Part shown: piece after piece, positions 45,328 through 57,838 of the stretch
Position numbering within the stretch: position 1 is the first letter of the stretch
Layout: each line of letters begins with the position of its first letter
Notes under the pieces: model-generated
The model's input: only the letters and a program-made list of their open reading frames with translations
Told to the model about the DNA's origin: nothing
Databases searched by the model: none
Made by a program: the position numbers and the translations under genes
Assembly: GCA_036971715.1 (NCBI GenBank)
Contig: JAVHJL010000008.1
Coordinates: 1,612,001-1,676,000 of the forward strand
Length of the DNA: 64,000 bases
Direction of reading: 5' to 3'
DNA from: Arthrobotrys musiformis
Taxonomy: Eukaryota > Ascomycota > Orbiliomycetes > Orbiliales > Orbiliaceae

Positions 45328-46197
45328 ATGTCCTCTTTCCACACTCCCCCATATATGTCGCCTCTCGCGATAACAGAGCCCGTCGGAAGGGCTTGGGCGC
45401 ATACAATGGAATCGTACTCTCCCGCCACCATCGAGTTTGCGGGAACCCTTATAGTCCAGCTCATCTTTTTCTGGGGCCCTTGCGCCATCTACATGTCTCT
45501 AGATGCGCTTTTCCCTAAGTTTTCGGAACGTCATAAGATCCAGCCTGCACCTAAACAGCCAACTCGGTCCGAGATCTTAGATTGTTTGAGTGTCGTCCTC
45601 AAGAACCAGATAATTTCGACGGCGCTTCACGGGCTCCTAATCTATATCTCGACTTTAACCGGAAAGGGTGCATTCCGTGTCGATGCTTCACTCCCACCTG
45701 TCCACGAAATCGTTCGAGATCTCATCTTCTCGCTGCTCCTCCGTGAGGCACTCTTCTACTATTCCCACCGTATCCTCCATCATCCCCGCCTTTACCCAAA
45801 GATCCACAAAATCCACCATCGCTTCACCGCCCCAGTCGCCCTAGCAGCACAGTATGCGCACCCAATCGAGCAGATCGTCGCCAATATCTTACCGATCACC
45901 ATTCCACCACAGCTTTTGAATTCCCACATCCTCACATTCTGGATCTTCATGGCATATGAGTTAGTCGAAACAACCACCGTCCATTCGGGATACGACTTCT
46001 TTTTGAACGCCGCCAAGATGCATGACCTCCACCACGAGAAGTTTTTGATTTATTTCGGCGCGATTGGGGTGTTGGATTGGTTCCATGGTACCGACGGTAG
46101 CAAGATGGCAGCAAAGAGGAAGGCGAAAGGTGGCTCTGCTGCAAAGGGTGTTTCCCAGGAGCAAGCTGGTGCTGTTAAAGGAGAAAAGTCGGAGTAA
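45328..46197 (+). CDS. Fatty-acid hydroxylase/sterol desaturase family protein (ERG25-like), 289 aa
   Basis: An intronless 289-residue membrane protein of the di-iron fatty-acid hydroxylase superfamily. Three histidine boxes bind the two irons: H147-RIL-HH (151-152), H160-KI-HH (163-164) and H232-DL-HH (235-236), with extra conserved His at 178 and 219 (HSGYD). Hydrophobic segments near 35-60, 90-110 and 198-212 place it in a membrane, most likely the ER. The C-terminus is Lys-rich and low-complexity. The spacing of the boxes resembles C-4 methylsterol oxidase, but the substrate cannot be told from sequence; other members hydroxylate fatty acids or aldehydes. Confidence 0.87.
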   Translation: MSSFHTPPYMSPLAITEPVGRAWAHTMESYSPATIEFAGTLIVQLIFFWGPCAIYMSLDALFPKFSERHKIQPAPKQPTRSEILDCLSVVLKNQIISTALHGLLIYISTLTGKGAFRVDASLPPVHEIVRDLIFSLLLREALFYYSHRILHHPRLYPKIHKIHHRFTAPVALAAQYAHPIEQIVANILPITIPPQLLNSHILTFWIFMAYELVETTTVHSGYDFFLNAAKMHDLHHEKFLIYFGAIGVLDWFHGTDGSKMAAKRKAKGGSAAKGVSQEQAGAVKGEKSE

Positions 46198-49100
46198 ACA
46201 AGTTGTATTTTAAATAATTCCTATCTCCTTAGATCGGGTCGCATCCTTCAAATTTATCCTGTGTCGATTCTCGGAGGATCAATGTAGAGTACTCATCTCC
46301 TTTTAGGTCGGATATACCCCCTCTCTCTCGATATGCATGTCGTTATAATAGCCGTTTTGTTTAAAATAAATGGAGCGAACTTATACCCAACTCCACTATT
46401 AACGTTAAGACCATCCTATGGTATATCCATCGTTACATCTAAATCCGGGCTACTACAGACCAGTATCAAAGAGCAATAGAAATAGTAACAATCTTGTAAA
46501 TACAAAACTAGAAGAAAAACTATCGTCTTTATATATTAGATCTTTTACCGATCTTCGACGTTCGCTCCTCTTCGAATCTGAACATGAGACAGCGGGGCTT
46601 GGAGGTGGCGCTTCGTAGCGAAAAAGTTCGCGAACTGCGAAATTTATATTAATTTGGTGTATCAGTAATCAAAGAATTGCGACAAGCGCGAGCGCTTACA
46701 ACTTTCTCAACGTCAAATAATTAGACGACATGCAAGGAATTTGAATAAGGACGGATAAATTAGGAATTTATAATTTATCCTAGACTGATCTAGAACTCGA
46801 GTACTCTCGTCTATGGAATTCATCTACATGGCGGCGTAGCTAGTCGGAATTCATTTGGGCAAACAAGGTGGTTGTTGCGAAATTTTGGTACCTAGTGGAT
46901 AACTACCAAGAAAACGCAGAAGGGACGATTCGAGGTTAAGAAGGGCTGTCAAAACATTAAACTGTATCATCGAGTACGCAAAGGATTTTTCGAATAATTA
47001 GTACTAGTATCGGGAGGTCTCGTTCACGAGTCGGAGTTACTTGCCAAATGGTCATTAAGCAGCGGACTGATTAGCTAAGAAACGTAGAAGCTAGTACTAT
47101 AGTTCGTCTCCCTCGGGACCTAAGCTCCTCTGTTCTCGATCCATGAGATATTAAAAATACTCCGTAACTTTGTATTATTACTTAAATTGTAACTAAATAG
47201 CTTCCGAAAACCCGCTAGGTTGTATAGTAAGTCTATAATTAAGCTAAACGTAAATGGGGGGCCATTTTCGCAGCTAATAAGATTAAAGCTTATGAGACGT
47301 CATTAGACATCCATACTTTTGATTACCCTAGCATTTTGACGTCATCAATTGAAGTTCGTCGGGAATTTCTTAAATCTCGTGGCGTACAAAGCCAAGGCTC
47401 TGGGAATTGCAGATCAGTAAGAGTAAAAACACGGGGCAATTTTGTGTCTTCGGTGTCGGCCGCAAAAGAGAGAAGCACAGCTGTGCAGTGTGTTTTGGAC
47501 ATTAGTCAGGAAATTGAACTACAGGCACTACAGTATAGTTTGTTATGAGGCCCCCTCCCCAAAATACGAAATGCTAGCTGTGACGTCTGGGAACAAGATC
47601 AATACCCGTCAATATATGTACATAGTGGGAAGCAACTTAGTGCGGCAGTCTAGTCCATAAGACAAGGGAAGCACTTCGAATGTGGGTTTCAAACGTGCAA
47701 ATCTTAAAAAAAAAAAAGCCTGGCGATATTTGGAGGAGAAATTGGCCTTGGACATGTGATGTCAAAAGTTTTGGAACATTCTCTAGGGAATTCAAATAAC
47801 AGATAGGTAGTTCGCCAACCACTTCTATCAAAATTTAAAACTACGCGATATATATTAAGAAACCTTTTGATAATGAACCATTTCTTGATGTAAATTTATA
47901 TAACTATGCATATCCAATTGGGTACGAAGAAAATACTTAAAATAGCTCGAGACAATCGATTCTGGGAGCAACTAGACTAAGCGTTATGCATTGGATTTAT
48001 ACAGCTACCAATCTTCAGATAGTAAACCCGTGCCTCATCAATGAAGCATCGGATTTACGGTGAAACCCTCGACTCGTTCAAGGCATTTCCGACGGGAAAC
48101 TTTGGTAGAAATTGGAGTATTCGTAAATCGACAAATATCGTAAAAAACTAACATACTAGGGCACTTCAGAAACGTCCAGCTGAACTGGAGTTTGTCTTTG
48201 AAATCCTCCTTCGCACGTATCAGCTTCTAAAAGGGGGGCTACTCGGCTTGTGTGTACATAGGCTTTAAAAGAGGCGCTCTTGATGTGCTGGCATAATTCT
48301 GGCGGAATGCGGGTGATGCAAGCGTGACCTCACCCTAAAACAAAAATCCCAACAGCTGTACAGTCGACTGGTCCCACAAATGGAATGCGCATGGCATGCA
48401 CCATATTCCTTGCCGGTTCGCGATCCTATTTATTGGAAGGAAAACGAAAGGAAGAGGTGGAGCTGCCTAGAGGATTTACCCATGCGGGACGGATGGAGAT
48501 GCTAGAACAAGGCATGGGCGACTGGACATCAAAGCGAGTTTCATAGATTCTTCCCCCCGGCAGTTGGGGGATACCATGTCCGATAAAACCGCCATACAGA
48601 GGCCAAGATTTATCCAGGGCCCAATAGAACGCTGCTTCCGGGGTCTGGAGGGAAATCTGGGAAAACCAGATGTCATGGGATGTGTTATCGACGAGAACAA
48701 TAAGCATTGGGCAGGATGCTATACATACTTTTGAAAACATCTGGCTACACTTGTACTATGTTGTACACCCCTTGCAATTCAGGCACCATTTTGATTCTCA
48801 TACAATGTAAATCATATTTTTCCTTTACCCTTGCTCGCTGTAAATAGAGCCTCCTCGGTGTTTAAAAGCGGATCCTGGCAATGGACCCGCATACACGCAC
48901 ATTTGTGATGGGAACATCGCTGCTTTAATGCTCGTCAGACCAAAGATTCTATCGCAGAAATATCCTTTTAGGCTCTTGTCCAACGCCGAAATGTTTCCTA
49001 TTTGCAGGATATTTGTGCCCCTATCGACATTCTCGATTTGGGTATCTGCGAATAAGATCCGTATAGGAGCTCGACTTTGAGAGGCTGTGGGAATAATCCA

Positions 49101-52100
49101 CATGAAATTTCTTTTGCAAATGATTCATTATGATCGATCTTATGGACATAGTAAGAAAATGCACAGATCGTAAGGCTGTAAAGGATTGGGACAGAAAGAA
49201 GTTAGTATTAAATTCGCCACGGCATTGAAATGTATTTTTTGGTAACTGCATGTAGCTAAAAGTATGTAGTCGACAACACCCAAAAAGTGTCTGGTGTGGG
49301 TGGATGCCGGAGATCGGGTCGAATGCAAGCGATCCGAATGTCAAAAAAATCTCAGTTCGCTTAGTAGATCGACTGAGTTTAAATTTGAGGTTTCATTATG
49401 AGCCTCATAGAAGATGACTTCAGCTTCAGATTCGATGCAGAAGCGTTTCTCGGTGTGGGGTGAGAATAGAATTAAAGCCTGGGTCTCCTGCAGCTGGAAA
49501 TCTCCCCGATGACCCTTAGCGGCTAGATATCAAACCCAAGGCTCGGGATAGCAATATTTGCGGTGCTATCCAACCAATCACCCTGACGGCTTCCAAATCA
49601 TGGCCCAAAAATATAGGCTTTCGCGGTTGATATCAGATTTGGCATCTGCTTATTAATATAATAGTCACAATTAAATTTGGTGTGGGATCTCAACTGCCGA
49701 AGCTTGGACTAATTTTACAAACTCGTGGCATGTCAGGTTTCTTAGATAATATGTCCGTAATTTCAGGAACCAGGAACATTTGAGTGCGCCCCAGGCATTC
49801 TCCTTGAGAAAAATTCTTTTTTTCCATCTGATACAAAAAAAACTTTCAATCAACTTGAAGCTGGTGATACTATTTTCATTCGAAAATTTCGATTGTGGCT
49901 TTGGTTTGTTGCATGTTGTGTTGTATTTGGCTCGTACGAAGTTGGAATTCGACACTTGTAGATCCCCACCCTTCCAGGCTTCAAACCTTTTTATATATAG
50001 AACTTGAACGTCCATTGCAACACAATGTAGGTCAGACATAGCTGGCCGCCCAAGTCTGATGCAGGATGGCGGGCTGCGGATGTGATATGTTCTCCACTTT
50101 CCGGCTTTAAATAGGTAGTTTTTGTACGGTGGTGCCAGCAAAGGAGTACACACGCATGCCGTTAGACAGGGTCTATGATGCTAGATCTGCTGTATACTAG
50201 GCATGCAAGCACCCTTGGGGCTCTGTCGATACGAACACAGAAGGCTTTCCGACCCAAAATATCTTCTGTTATATTGGGCTAGTGAGTACTTATTTGATAT
50301 AGTTGCGGCCAAGGCAGACTCAAACATGTTCTAAATCGCCAAACATTTCAACAATCGATCTCGATACCTCAAAGGTGTGTCGAAGAGGAATAGCTTCATG
50401 GAAGGATCGAGGAAGCATCAAAGAGAGACAAATCCAAAACCCACGAGAGAGACCTCGCCGGACCCCAGCCATCACTGCACTGCATCCGGCTAGCTTTTAC
50501 CCCGAGACGTCCGACGGCAAAAGTAAAGGGTTTTCCGGCCGAGAAACGCCAATGTTCAACGATTATTGGTCTGGCTGCGGCCAGGTTGCTTTTGCATCAC
50601 ACATCTGCGTCGAATCTCTGAGTAACGCCTAATTCTCTCTGAGGCACTATAATCTGAAAGTTCGAACGCTCGAAATAGTAAGGCAGCATATAGCGGAGGT
50701 TAACGGAAGATAATCACTGAGCGAACGAGGCGTCATCCATCATCCGTCGACAATCTTCGGACAACCCTTGATCGGCTGAATTCGAACTTGCAATCGAAGA
50801 ATGTTCTGTGAATATTCTCTGCAGCCCTGCACATTGATTCGCCTTCCAGAATGTTGATCAACTGGGGCGTATGAATCACACGTGTGCATGTGTGGCACCC
50901 GATCTACATCTGCACAGTCAGTGCCTCGAATACGGCCGCCTCCAATTATACATCGGTCCCATGACCGTGGTCGAGAGTAATATCCAAGGATCTAGCTGAG
51001 GGTAAACATCTGGGGCAGGCATCAGGACAAAGAAAAAGGGTCCTAAAAGTATCCGAGTGGCAAGGCGAACCGAAAATTAGCGACAGGCCTCTTTCCACCG
51101 TTATATGCAAGTTTGGAGATGCAGTGTCTGTCTACGCGGAGTACGAAACTTCAAAGCACGCCCTTGTAACGAACTTACTATTGTTAGGCACTACACCGTC
51201 AAAAACATGACGAATCTACATGCGTGATAGTAAATGGCGAAGTATTTCAAATATCCTGTTTGGGAATTATTGGTCTGACCGTATAGGTAAGCAATTGTCC
51301 TTCTATCGCCGAGAACGGTTTCCAAAGGTCGTGCAATTGCCACCCGCATATTCCGACCTGCGAAGTCAGGCATGGGACAAGTCATTTGTGAAAAGAAACA
51401 CAGAAAGAAGATACCGGTAAAAAGTCAGATTTGAGACGAAATTAGGGTTTCCAGGAATGTTCGCACAACTATAGGGTACCTGCAGCTAACCCGGCAGGTC
51501 AGTCTCCATTTCAGTCAGTATTGTTACTCGGCTTACGCCGGAATTTAGTCAGAGACAAATATAACCGTATAAGGTGTGTATCTCCCTGATACAAGAATAT
51601 CTGAGGTTGTGATGCTGCCGGAATACAAATTCAATGTAAAAATAGGGTGGAATGAGTAAATTTGCTTTGGAAAAAGTATATTGTGTGGGGATGTGTGCAT
51701 TATGATGACCGGGGAGCTTCTTTCGGTTAATCTCAGAGTGACATTTGATGCCGCCCAAGGTTAACCATGCAGATTCTACTCTCCCGTAGATGCATTGCTT
51801 CGAACAATGTTCTTCCATAAGCGTGGCGGCCTTGCACGGAGTGGGGTGAGTAAGCTACCGGCAAACGGGCCTATCCCACAACACCACAGAATCGTACGAG
51901 GACAGGGGTCGTTTTGGGGCTCTGAGGGGATTAAAAGCCTCTTTTCTTAGCGCACCACGGCATGCATGGCCCCAAGATGGAACAGTACCGCCCGGTAACT
52001 ACAGGTTTCAAGTCACCCATTGTGTATTGGAAGAATCGATAAGCACGGCAGCACATCCTTTGCTCCAATAGTTTAGTGCAGCCCGCAGACCCTCCTTTAG

Positions 52101-53550
52101 AGCTCGAATTAAACACACCCAAGCCCATCTGACGTGGAGAGTGCAAATTGACGTACTCACCAGATTCTGCCCAGATCCTGATCAAATTCAATTGGCCATG
52201 GGGGGGAAGAAGCAAGTTTCATTTCAGGGATTTTCCTAGCCAAGTAAATAGCTACCATGTAGCTTATGAAAAAAGCGGCCAGGGAATTGAGCTTTGACGC
52301 CTATTGTTCTGGGTCTTCCTTGATCCGCTCTAAGACTTTACAATGTCATGCCGTAGCATTAAAGAAATAGCGGTGATCTTGATTTCCAAGCTCGATCGAG
52401 GACAGAGCGACTACGTTAAAACAAGCTCTTCTCTCGAGACGACAATCAAACCCAAGTCACAGGTCCGCTAAGAGAGCAAACTGGGTACGCCCTATCGTAC
52501 TACTCTTGATCTTCTATTTCTGCACAGCCCGCTTGGCTTCTTATTAATACCCCATAATGGGGAACAGTGTCATTTGATATCACGGTTTGGTCTTTGAAAT
52601 GGACCATACCCCTGGAGATTCTTATGGCCTAACCACGGATGTAATTAATAGTGGCCTTAAATTCTTAGATTATTTTCTTTTGCTACGGCATTCCGCAACT
52701 ACTATACACCGTAAGGAAGCGTTTATATTTCATAAGCTTCCAACAGCTAGCACCCTGCCAGGCGATCACCCACAACGAGTCGCAGCACTTTTGGGAAGGA
52801 AAAAAAATGAAAATAAATCCCCGACATTTCTAATGTTAGAATATTGTTAGTCTTGTAAGTCTTGGTTGGGCTCTCAATCATGCCTTCATCAATACGTTTC
52901 GTGATTCCATATACCGAAACTCGCTGCTGACAAGCCTCAAAACGTGAGTCTAGTCAGTTTTAGACATCCCAACTCAAATATCTGATTCTTGGGTTCTAAG
53001 TCTCCCGGATCCCCGGGATTGCATATATTGACAGTGGTACACTTGAAGGGTATGTCTAAAAAAGCAAAAGTCCAGGATATCCAATAATCCATGGCGCCAT
53101 AGACTCGTGCATGCGGACTTCGCAGGGTATTTACTTTCCGATATCCCGCTGCCCGGTGACAAACACGGAGCCTCTTTAAACAAGGCAGCGGCTCCCAGTG
53201 AACATCGGGGGCACCGTCTATCAAATCACAAGCCTCGGGACTTGACGTAAGTGAACAGGTAGGAACACGCCCCTGCCATGGAATTCCCTCCCTTGCCTTG
53301 CCTCTTTCCGTCGCGAATACCATTGGGCATACGAAGTTTTCTTGTTTCGGCACTAAAAGGAGACGGGGCGACAGTAACACACGGGGTACTGACATAGGAC
53401 CATAGCGTCCGGATTTAAAACTCTAGAAGTTCGTCTTCCCTTCTCAGCCTCTTTTCCTTTTTGTTAATTTAGGACACTTCAACATCAGACGGTGAGCTGA
53501 AAGAGCCCAAAAATAAGATCCGATTGCCAAAAAGGAAACAAAGAGTTCCG
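46198..53550. other. 7.3 kb gene desert, no supported gene
   Basis: No frame here has protein-like composition, consistent splice signals or a recognisable motif. The longer open frames (48426-48740, 49671-50153 and 52937-53395, all minus) read as mixed-composition noise. DNA is AT-rich in parts (46600-47250, 47820-48020) and there is no visible terminal repeat or transposase. The final 100 bases include a possible splice acceptor (53470-53472) before the regulator gene. Confidence 0.5.
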
Positions 53551-56500
53551 ATGAGAACGGCAAGCTGTACGGCGCCGAACCCCGTTATGGAAAAGGCAAA
53601 TATGCCCATGGTAGTCCTCCCGCAGGTCTTACCGCTCTCCACGACAAACGTCGTCGAAGCGTCGCTTAAAGATGCACGTCTGATGGTAGACAATTCGCTT
53701 GATAAGGCGGAGAGGAAGATATCACCAGACTCGAAATATACCGTTGCGGTACAAACTGTAACAACGAATCCTGCACAGCCGAACGAGACTCATCTCCTAG
53801 CTGCGATAGGCAGCTTTAGTAGAGGGGAGGGGGATCTAAAACTCCGTGACTTCCTAGAAGTTGATAAGACGCCTAGGCAGGAGGATATACCTAAAAGGTC
53901 CACATGGTTCTGCGATTCGGTGTTCGCACTAGACGCCCATATAAAAAGCCAACCTATTAATAACTGCGCCCAGCAACAATTATTATATAACGGCAATCCT
54001 CAAACCGATATCTCTGGATCACTTGCAGCATACAGAAGATTATCTTTACCACCTGGTTTTACACTTGGACGCGGAGCTCCATTTGAGTTCAAACCACTGA
54101 TGTCGGACCAACACGAGCTACCAAAGGAGATTGACGGAATAGAAGTTAACCCAGAATGGGGTCTTACAAAAGCTGGAAAAGCAAGGCAGAGGTTGCCTAT
54201 AGCTTGCACTAATTGCAGAGGGAAAAAGATAAAATGTCTTGTTAGCAAAGACGGCGGCCCTTGTCATAACTGTTTAAAATCCGATAATTTGAAGAGCAGT
54301 TGCCGTACTGAGGGAAGGTGAGACCATTCCGCCCGCAAGTGCCGTCTTAAGCGTAAGCCGAAGCTAACTTCTCACACAGGCCAAGGAGACAAAGTTCTGC
54401 AATCAAGAGAGACAAATCAAAGTCTCGTAAAAGGAGTACTGGAAGACGGCCTTCGCAGCACGAGGGCGACGACTCCTCCACCAGTTTTTCTAGAGCTTCA
54501 TCCAGAGACCTTGCTGATGATGACAGCGTGATGCTTGGTTCCATGGACCCATCCCTTCTTACCCTCCCCATAGGATCTGGAGTTCCCCCTTCTCATTCCA
54601 TCTACTCTGGGATGCACACGGAAACTCCGTATCCCCACCCTTCTGATTCCCCTATTAGCAACATGTCGGATAGATCTCGTCAACTCTCACTGGAATCCAT
54701 ATCATCATCTTATCAACCACTATTCACATCGGGATATAGCTTGGAGAATGATGGAGTTTACGATCCTCGGCTCTTCGCAGTCCCCCAAGAAGCAAGGCTT
54801 GTGTCCCCCCTTTCGAAACTTAATCCAACAAGTTTTCCAAAGCAGACGAGAATACAGCTTCCAGATGAACGGACAACAAAAAATCTGGTCGAACTTTTTT
54901 TCACACATCTTCACTGGCAAGGATACGGCTTTCTACAGCCATCCTCTTTCCTACGAAACCTAACGGCTCAGTCTCCTATTCTACTATTGTGCATATGTGC
55001 AGCAAGTTGTCGATTGTCAGATGAATTACGGGCGACTAACTCACCTCGTATCCTGGAAGCACAAGCAAAGCAAGCTGCTTTGGGCGAGAGGTTCGCACCT
55101 ACTTTGACTACGATACAATCTTTTCTCTTGCTGGCTTTTCACCACTCCGCAACTGGTGACATTGAACTGTCGAATGGATATTCCGACATCGCTATTTCAA
55201 TGGTAAAGCAGATACGACTCGGGGAGCAAGTCAACGAAAAACTTCGACAGAGAGAAAGATTGGGGCAATCTATCATGGAACCTGCGATAGAAATCGGCAA
55301 AAGGACATTCTGGGCTGCCTATTTACAAGACGTAAGCGCTCATTTGGCTATACTTAGCACCTCGATTTAGTAGTTCAAGTGTGTAATTTTGCTGACAATG
55401 TTGCGTTGTGGTAGCGTTCCCGACATCTGACTGAGCATCAGACCCCAGAACAAAGGCTGGCAGTATCAGATATCCCACTACCATGTCTAGAGGGGGAATT
55501 CGACCTGAGAGAGAGAATAGGAGATACAAAAGGTGTCTTCGATCGAGCCAACAATGTTGGTGTTATGGGGTACCTCATCAAGGTCGTCGACATTCGAGCA
55601 AGGCTCCTACATTTCCTCAAAGTCTCCTGTACACATTTGCCCCAAGTTTACCCAGTGGACCACAGCTCCTGCGACACAAAGCAGCTTGCCGCAGAGTTGA
55701 AGATATGGGAAGAAACTCTTCCATCGCAATACACCTTTACAGCTGACAACTTCAAAGGCCATTTTGACGGCGAGCATTCTATTATCGAAACTATCTGCTT
55801 GATGCACATTGTTTACCATACCACCTTAAATCAACTTCACCGTTACCAGGATACCAAAGAAACATTTACGGAGCACTATCTTCCCTCTTTCAATCACGCA
55901 TTTGCGATTCTTGCCGTACTGAGATCGATTTCGAAATATAACGATGAAGTTGCAAGGCCGGTTGGGAGAAAAATACAACTCGTTTCCCCATTTGTCCCCT
56001 TCGCCGTGGGAATTGCTTGCGACACCATTGGGCGCCTCTTGACATATCTACCCGAAGAATACATTCTAGAAGACGGTCGGCTGCTTGCTAATCCTAATAT
56101 TGCCCTGTTTTTTAATGCAAGGAAATACTGTCGAGAGAGCTTACAATTGCTCCGAAACTATATGCATAGGATGAAGGCTGCCGCCGACATCTATGTCATG
56201 ATTCGAAAGCTCTGCGTCGACATTAGGGAAGCTTGCACCGACGGGGTTGGAAGTAAGCACGCCATGGATCCGACAGGCCCTCACTGCATTTCCGGGGTAT
56301 GCATCAACAAAGAAAAGCTCCGGACTATTGCTCCTACAATGATTACGCTGAATAACTCCGTTGTGGATATTCTGTATCATGGGGATTATTTTGCGGCTTG
56401 GTACCGACAGGGCGGGTCCCAAGAAATCGAAAGGCTGACACAGCCCGCCACCGATCAGCGCCAACTAACGGGCTTACCTGAGATTAGCTCAAGCAGTCTA

Positions 56501-57013
56501 CGGATAGCCACGACACCTTTGGCTCATGCTGCGCAGCCATCGGAGGGATATGTTACGGCCGTGCAGCTACCTAGAAGTACTCTCGCCGTCTTCAATCTAC
56601 AAGTTGACGCCTCTGAAGATCAGGATGCCGCGCAGTGGAATTTGCCACCCGGAACGGCCCCAGTAGCGTCGACACAAAGCTCACCACTCCTAGGCCAAGA
56701 TGCTCGGTCATCTCATCCTGGGAGTGTAAGTCTTCCTGAACCGTTTCTTCGTATGAGACCGACTCTTGAACAATCCGCAGCAAGTTCAAACAATTCCCTC
56801 CCATCCTCAGGAAGCGGCTCGATGCCTCTTTCTGGTCCATTTATTTCCACCGCAAGCACTGGTTGGCAGAGCCCTGAGATTTCAGGAGCCGATATGCTTA
56901 GCTTTGAATCGTTGAACTTTATGGATGTCGACGCCAGCAGTCAAGATGTCCCATTGGATTTCAGTATGGAGGACCTTTTGAATAGCAACCCCTTTAACAA
57001 CACCCCGGAATAA
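53551..57013 (+). CDS. Zn2Cys6 transcription factor, 1105 aa
   Basis: Exons are 53551-54317, 54380-55331 and 55415-57013; phases agree and give 1105 residues. It is a nuclear binuclear zinc-cluster regulator. The cluster C219-TNC-RGKKIKC-x8-C-HNC-x9-C is coordinated by six cysteines. The last spacing of nine is slightly longer than usual and the cluster is internal rather than N-terminal. A basic Arg/Lys-rich stretch (RRQSSAIKRDKSKSRKRS) follows. The middle homology domain starts near 380 (NLVELFFTHLHWQGYGFLQ) and runs to about 800, with ETICLMHIVYHTTLNQLHRYQ. The C-terminus (about 900-1105) is Ser/Pro/Asn-rich and acidic at the end, a likely activation region. The start is uncertain: in-frame coding-like sequence extends back to a splice acceptor at 53472, so an upstream exon may be missing. 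Confidence 0.85.
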
Positions 57014-57838
57014 ACCCAATCTTGGAAGTTAGATATAACGTTATGGTACGAAGTATGACTGGATGAAACCTTCACGACACCGCGCTCCATTTATCTCGTT
57101 CGCAAGTGATTTTGACAGAACAATCCCCTTTCCATGGCGATAATTAAAAGCTTAGCCCATTGCATGAGAACAATGGATAGGCTTAGCATATCATCGTCTA
57201 CTTTTTCCAAGCGGGCCTTGCTAGAGAGCTGCACGTTCGCGGCAAAGTCGGGTAACCGCCCGGCCCACACCAAAGAGGGCAAGTTTGCTCGGTCGACCCA
57301 TAACCCTCCCAGGGTCGGCAATGCTCCTATTCGCCAACACATTTAGAAGCACTCTGTGATCCAATTTCGAATGCTGTGTAGCGCTTGGGAATGAGAAATG
57401 CGACTTATCCATTGTTCCTGTATTACCCTTCGTGTTTGAGCCCATGTTGCCTGTATGTTCCTACTTTCTTTATATTCTTATATTCAGCACGGCGTTTCCA
57501 TTATTTTCGTTAAGTTTTTTTTCTTTAGCATTATTCTTCTTTCTTTTCATCAAGTTTGATACATTTGCGGGTCGATTTTCAACACAAAAAGCTTTGTGGT
57601 ATTTTTTCTTCTACTTCAATTCGATTCATTCTAGACTTTGACGCATTCTCGGATTCTCGAGGCAACGTACCGCGTGACTTTTCTCAGAAATTTGATGCGG
57701 GAAGTGGGTCGCCGGCTTTTTTTTTTCGAGGCACAGCTGTTATATGAAATTATAGACGCACTTTGCCATAATTGATCCGAAGGGGTCGTTCTGTGCCGTA
57801 AAAACTCAAAGGGATTGTCAGAGAAAACAGTGTGCACG
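57014..57838. other. T-rich intergenic region before the DUF3433 gene
   Basis: Contains long T-rich tracts (about 57460-57560, 57600-57640 and 57717-57727) and no protein-like frame. Promoter of the next gene is expected here. Confidence 0.45.

Noticed and set aside
49671..50153. 160-residue minus-strand open frame
   Set aside because: Composition and motif content look random; lies in the gene-poor interval.
52937..53395. 152-residue minus-strand open frame
   Set aside because: Mixed composition without domain, signal or conserved motif; no supporting splice or start context.
46198..53550. Intact transposon or retroelement
   Set aside because: No transposase, integrase or reverse-transcriptase motif and no paired terminal repeats could be seen.
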